Under the pieces are notes generated by a model. The model saw only the letters and a list, made by a program, of their open reading frames with translations, was not told where the DNA came from and searched no databases. DNA of 23,345 nt from a virus, in the IMG/VR virus record IMGVR_UViG_3300035698_006960, positions 1 to 23,345 of that record; one strand, written 5' to 3'. Numbering within the stretch: position 1 is the first letter of the stretch; each line of letters opens with the position of its first letter. Shown in pieces: positions 20,622 to 23,345 of this stretch. A program made the position numbers and the translations under genes.

Positions 20622-23345
20622 GTTTATTGCCTCCTCGTTTTGGCCCGCCGACCGGACTAGGCTTTCCTTCAATAAGTTTAGAGCATAATACCCTTCACTT
20701 AATGTGTCTGTCGTATAGGCCAAAGATTGAAAAAATGAAACTTTAGTCCCCTCTGGGACAAACTTTAGATCAAGTTCCGTCAAATCTTGACGCTCTAATG
20801 CAGTTTCAAGTTGTACTATAAAAGGATCTAATGGGTCCTGAATCCCATACTCCTGCTTAAATAAATTAAGGAAATCGGAATGTGCTTTAAGTCTTGCGGC
20901 ATCCCGTAGGGCCATGCAATCCTCGGGCTTACTAGCCGGGTTGCTCATACATTCCGTAAGAGCATCTAAGACATCAGTAGCCCCCTCAAGGGCTTTCCGC
21001 CTCATGTCACGCAAGGCCTCATCCATTTTTTCCGTTGTCTTAGGGAAGGGGCGTTGGCCTTTAGACGTGCCCACCCCTTTAGCCTTGTCCTTAGTACCCT
21101 CTTGTTTCTCAGCTTCTTCAGCTTGGCTCTGGAAAATGGCATGCTGAAAGGTCATCCCGTCTAAGGACAAGTCCCCTAGAAGCCCCCTAAGTAATTCCCG
21201 TTGCCAGGGCTCCTTCGCTTTAGACAACACATCCTTACCAAGTTTGGCCAAACTATCGTCACCATTAGAAAACACATCCACTAAGTCATCGTCGTTTAAT
21301 TCCTCAATGCCTTGCCTTAGCTGCTGACGTCCATCGGGGCCATAGAAATCGGGTGATAGAATATCACTAACATCTCGACCCTCTTCTTTTTGAAACCTTA
21401 CCAAAGTCTTAAGCATCCCCGCAGGTTCCGGCAATAAGCTCTCTCCGCCTACCTGGCGTGTGCTTTCCTCATCCTCTTCCGCTACGGAAGCCATATAAAG
21501 GCCGTCCAAAACACGGGACATCTGGTTGCTTTGCGGGGAACCCTCAGCTAGACCTTCCAACTGTTGTGCTACCTGGCGAAAAGCCTCCTGGCGCAAATCA
21601 GCACCCAAGGAGGAATAATGGTCAAAGGAATTTTGAACTATGCCCCGCATCTCGTCTGGGCTGGCCTTTGTCTCTGTGATAGATGTCCTCTTAGCGGGGT
21701 TAGCTAAGACCTGCTGTCCATGCCTAACTAATGCAGCCGCTTCCCCAAAGGCTTCCGCTGAAGTCCCTGGACGGGTCATCTTTTTTATAGCCTGTTGTAC
21801 ATCCCTAATTAACTCAGGAGTTAGTTGGCGATTCGGTAAAGAACGCTTCATGGTGGCATAAGCCGTTGCCGCTCTTTCCGCTGCTTCCCCTTTATACTTA
21901 TCCAACAGATTGTCACCCTTGGAGTCAGGGTCACCCATATCCTCAAGATCTTTCTTAAAGGTATCTAAAGAAGAGGGTGCCTTTTTAGTGGGGGTTTCCT
22001 TTGGGGCCTTCTCATCTTTCTTATCTATAGGTGGCTCTGGAGTATCCTGGGGAGCTTTCTTCTCCTTGGGGGCTTCCTTTTCTCCACCTTGAGCAAAAGT
22101 TTGGGCATCTTGTTTTTTCGGGTACGTGTGTGTAGCACCTGAAGAGTTCATTCCTACCCAACCGGACTTAGACTTCCACACCTCTCCAGGTTTACGCTTA
22201 GGTTTACGCTTAGACTTAGCAATTCTCTTATAGTTTAATGATAGGTCCTTATCGTCATCTGCGCCTTGACCATCAACATCCTTATCTTTCTCTACTTGCA
22301 TCCTCTCCCGCCGCAAGTCCTGACGAGGGGGTTTCATCTTAGGTTCCGGACGTAAAAGCCTTTGGGCTTCTTCATCTTCCTTTTCCCCGTGGGTCTTAGT
22401 TGCTAGACGGCATAGCTCTTCAAAAGCCTCTTCCGGCTCCGTCCCATAAGGACATAAACAAACACCTCTGGGCAAGCCTACACGCTCATCCTCTAGGACC
22501 ACACCCTTGTTATGTTCATCGCACCACACCCAAACATGATCATTAGGGCAGATAAACCTACTGGGGCTGCTTCGTGTTTGGATAGCATAATACTGACCAC
22601 AAACAGGACAATAGCGGTAGACATCCAGAAGAACGTCACGGCGAGCCTGTAGAGCATCAAGGGAAGCTTTCTTCACTAGCTTCTCACTAACGGTGCCATC
22701 CTTCAGGAACTCTGTCTCTAAGCCAATGACTAAATATTGGTTTTTCAAGGTGGTAGGCTCATGTCCTACAGCTTCCGCCGTTTCCTCTAAAGCCTTCTTA
22801 AACTCTTCCTTGAGTTTCTTCTCTTTATCTTTTCGTTCGGAAGGTAATGATCCACCCTTACTACGGATAGCTTTCAAACGTCTTTGCATCTCTGAATTAG
22901 CGTGATACCCCCGGATGTCCTTTGCGGAAATACCAAAGGGTTTCAGATAAGCATTCACATCCTCAGCTTTGCAGTCCACTATATCGTCATTGGGTTTCTT
23001 TCCCTTCACAGCATCCTTCAATGCCTTTACGGAAGCAGCCGTCTCAATGACCTTCTTATGTTCCACTCCGGACTTACCTATATACTTAACTGTAGCTTTA
23101 CCGTTTGAGAAAGTTACATGCTTGACTTGCCAACCAGTAACCCCGTAATGCCCATCCTTTGCAGAAACATCATTACCAACCCTTTCATAGGTAACATCCA
23201 TAAGGCCCACAGCTAAAGCCGTAGCCTTTGTTTTATCATCCTTGGATTTTAGGTCTTTACCGATTTGGGATCTCAATTTCCCGATAGTCTTCCGGAGCTT
23301 CTCTACTTTCTCAGCCTTGGCTTTATTACGGTTTGTAATCTGACG
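19770..23345 (-). CDS. Type IB topoisomerase domain fused to a large virion/scaffold-like protein (5' end outside window)
   Basis: The frame is open through the right edge, so the true start is outside. Numbered from the TTG at 23276, the topoisomerase IB catalytic residues are R32 (YERVGN), K68 (GKSG), R122 (AKDIRGYH), H172 (VGHEP) and the nucleophile Y181 (KNQYL). The 9-residue His-to-Tyr spacing equals that of vaccinia topoisomerase. A zinc ribbon follows (C223, C226, C243, H247), then 'CLCPYG' near 274, a disordered Lys/Pro-rich stretch (300-470), a 'WKSKSGWVGMNSSGATHTY' segment, helical regions (470-900) and an acidic/Lys-rich tail. It would relax supercoils by a 3'-phosphotyrosine intermediate. 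Downstream coupling to head genes suggests a packaging or virion role (inference). A tyrosine recombinase is less likely given the RVGN and GKSG motifs. Confidence 0.85.
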   Translation of the reverse strand, partial: RQITNRNKAKAEKVEKLRKTIGKLRSQIGKDLKSKDDKTKATALAVGLMDVTYERVGNDVSAKDGHYGVTGWQVKHVTFSNGKATVKYIGKSGVEHKKVIETAASVKALKDAVKGKKPNDDIVDCKAEDVNAYLKPFGISAKDIRGYHANSEMQRRLKAIRSKGGSLPSERKDKEKKLKEEFKKALEETAEAVGHEPTTLKNQYLVIGLETEFLKDGTVSEKLVKKASLDALQARRDVLLDVYRYCPVCGQYYAIQTRSSPSRFICPNDHVWVWCDEHNKGVVLEDERVGLPRGVCLCPYGTEPEEAFEELCRLATKTHGEKEDEEAQRLLRPEPKMKPPRQDLRRERMQVEKDKDVDGQGADDDKDLSLNYKRIAKSKRKPKRKPGEVWKSKSGWVGMNSSGATHTYPKKQDAQTFAQGGEKEAPKEKKAPQDTPEPPIDKKDEKAPKETPTKKAPSSLDTFKKDLEDMGDPDSKGDNLLDKYKGEAAERAATAYATMKRSLPNRQLTPELIRDVQQAIKKMTRPGTSAEAFGEAAALVRHGQQVLANPAKRTSITETKASPDEMRGIVQNSFDHYSSLGADLRQEAFRQVAQQLEGLAEGSPQSNQMSRVLDGLYMASVAEEDEESTRQVGGESLLPEPAGMLKTLVRFQKEEGRDVSDILSPDFYGPDGRQQLRQGIEELNDDDLVDVFSNGDDSLAKLGKDVLSKAKEPWQRELLRGLLGDLSLDGMTFQHAIFQSQAEEAEKQEGTKDKAKGVGTSKGQRPFPKTTEKMDEALRDMRRKALEGATDVLDALTECMSNPASKPEDCMALRDAARLKAHSDFLNLFKQEYGIQDPLDPFIVQLETALERQDLTELDLKFVPEGTKVSFFQSLAYTTDTLSEGYYALNLLKESLVRSAGQNEEAINMAGMTKKGAREVTTTLDRVATLFQTEFETFGVPEKVAMDFAHRCDLLSDHVEKAAGLSKKALDELDVVKEQGFDPEDIGEEKAGPMEAEPDEAYMKGEFTQQENRELREKFQQGDLSNGRSTMPESPTPGKQSAFEELGRKALSAKLGSYLARLHDEASRTSSIDMFSLASAVLDVQRDILAGTATAEHAERTLQALDILSNDSDSAMIQAAIKVAKKAEDDDVEDDDKKEDKKAGEVPPQFKEFIKEKKDDGKDDGKDEKKEDKKEDKKEDKKASHGFNLEA
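19799..19940. repeat. Short tandem repeats coding the Lys/Asp/Glu tail of the fusion protein
   Basis: Three perfect 12-bp copies of CTTTCTTGTCTT at 19799-19834 plus a partial fourth, then about two and a half copies of a 9-bp unit (GTCCTTCCC) to about 19872. The 12-bp unit reappears at 19919-19930 with most of a second copy to 19940. On the minus strand they encode KKED-type and KDDG-type repeats. Copy number probably varies between relatives by slippage. Confidence 0.8.

Noticed and set aside
19770-23345. Tyrosine integrase
   Set aside because: The RVGN and GKSG motifs and the H-to-Y spacing fit type IB topoisomerase better; no att-like repeats or excisionase gene were seen nearby.

Overview
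This window looks like part of a tailed-phage (Caudoviricetes) genome, probably a large one. It carries a late, virion-morphogenesis gene cluster that is almost entirely on the minus strand and reads from the right edge to the left. Genes are packed with ATGA or TAATG stop/start overlaps, most have GGAGG-type ribosome binding sites, and the standard genetic code fits throughout. No tRNA, rRNA or CRISPR array was seen. Portal, terminase and tail genes are not in view. The host cannot be named. The spaced-cysteine pattern of one small lipoprotein resembles secreted proteins common in Myxococcota-like bacteria, which is only a weak hint.

Layout in transcription order (right to left). (a) 23345-19770: a 5'-truncated open frame with a complete type IB topoisomerase active site (Arg, Lys, Arg, His, Tyr), then a zinc ribbon, then about 900 residues of virion-like or scaffold-like sequence. 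A strong in-frame internal start may also yield a separate 283-aa product. (b) 19759-14619: head assembly genes, namely a small zinc-ribbon protein, a prohead protease with an embedded zinc knuckle, a very acidic scaffold-like protein, a capsid-associated protein and a probable HK97-fold major capsid protein, closed by a strong intrinsic terminator at 14562-14599. (c) 14432-11726: an accessory island that interrupts the cluster. It holds a fused LAGLIDADG homing endonuclease-DNA methyltransferase on the minus strand. Convergent to it on the plus strand is a two-gene operon encoding a cysteine-rich lipoprotein and a small protein with a zincin-type HEHEH motif. (d) 11634-10068: three tandem paralogs of about 172 aa. 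(e) 9999-5813: a scaffold- or head-like protein, a small helical protein, a basic SWIM-type zinc protein, an FmdB-type zinc ribbon and a virion protein. (f) 5706-3247: two paralogous beta-rich virion proteins, one enlarged by an internal insertion. (g) 3122-41: a DUF5659-like protein, a DUF1360-like membrane protein, a DUF3467-like protein, a virion protein, and a free-standing Vsr-like (EDxHD) homing endonuclease overlapping the 3' end of that virion gene.

How the parts may work together: the protease, the acidic scaffold and the capsid proteins form a recognisable prohead assembly and maturation set. Having a topoisomerase IB domain in the same operon suggests, by inference, a role for DNA strand passage during packaging, in the capsid, or at injection. 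Two unrelated homing endonucleases lie beside structural genes, and one is fused to a methyltransferase. This marks the cluster as a repeated target of selfish elements. The most novel items are the topoisomerase fusion, its possible nested product, the endonuclease-methyltransferase fusion and the lipoprotein/metallopeptidase pair.
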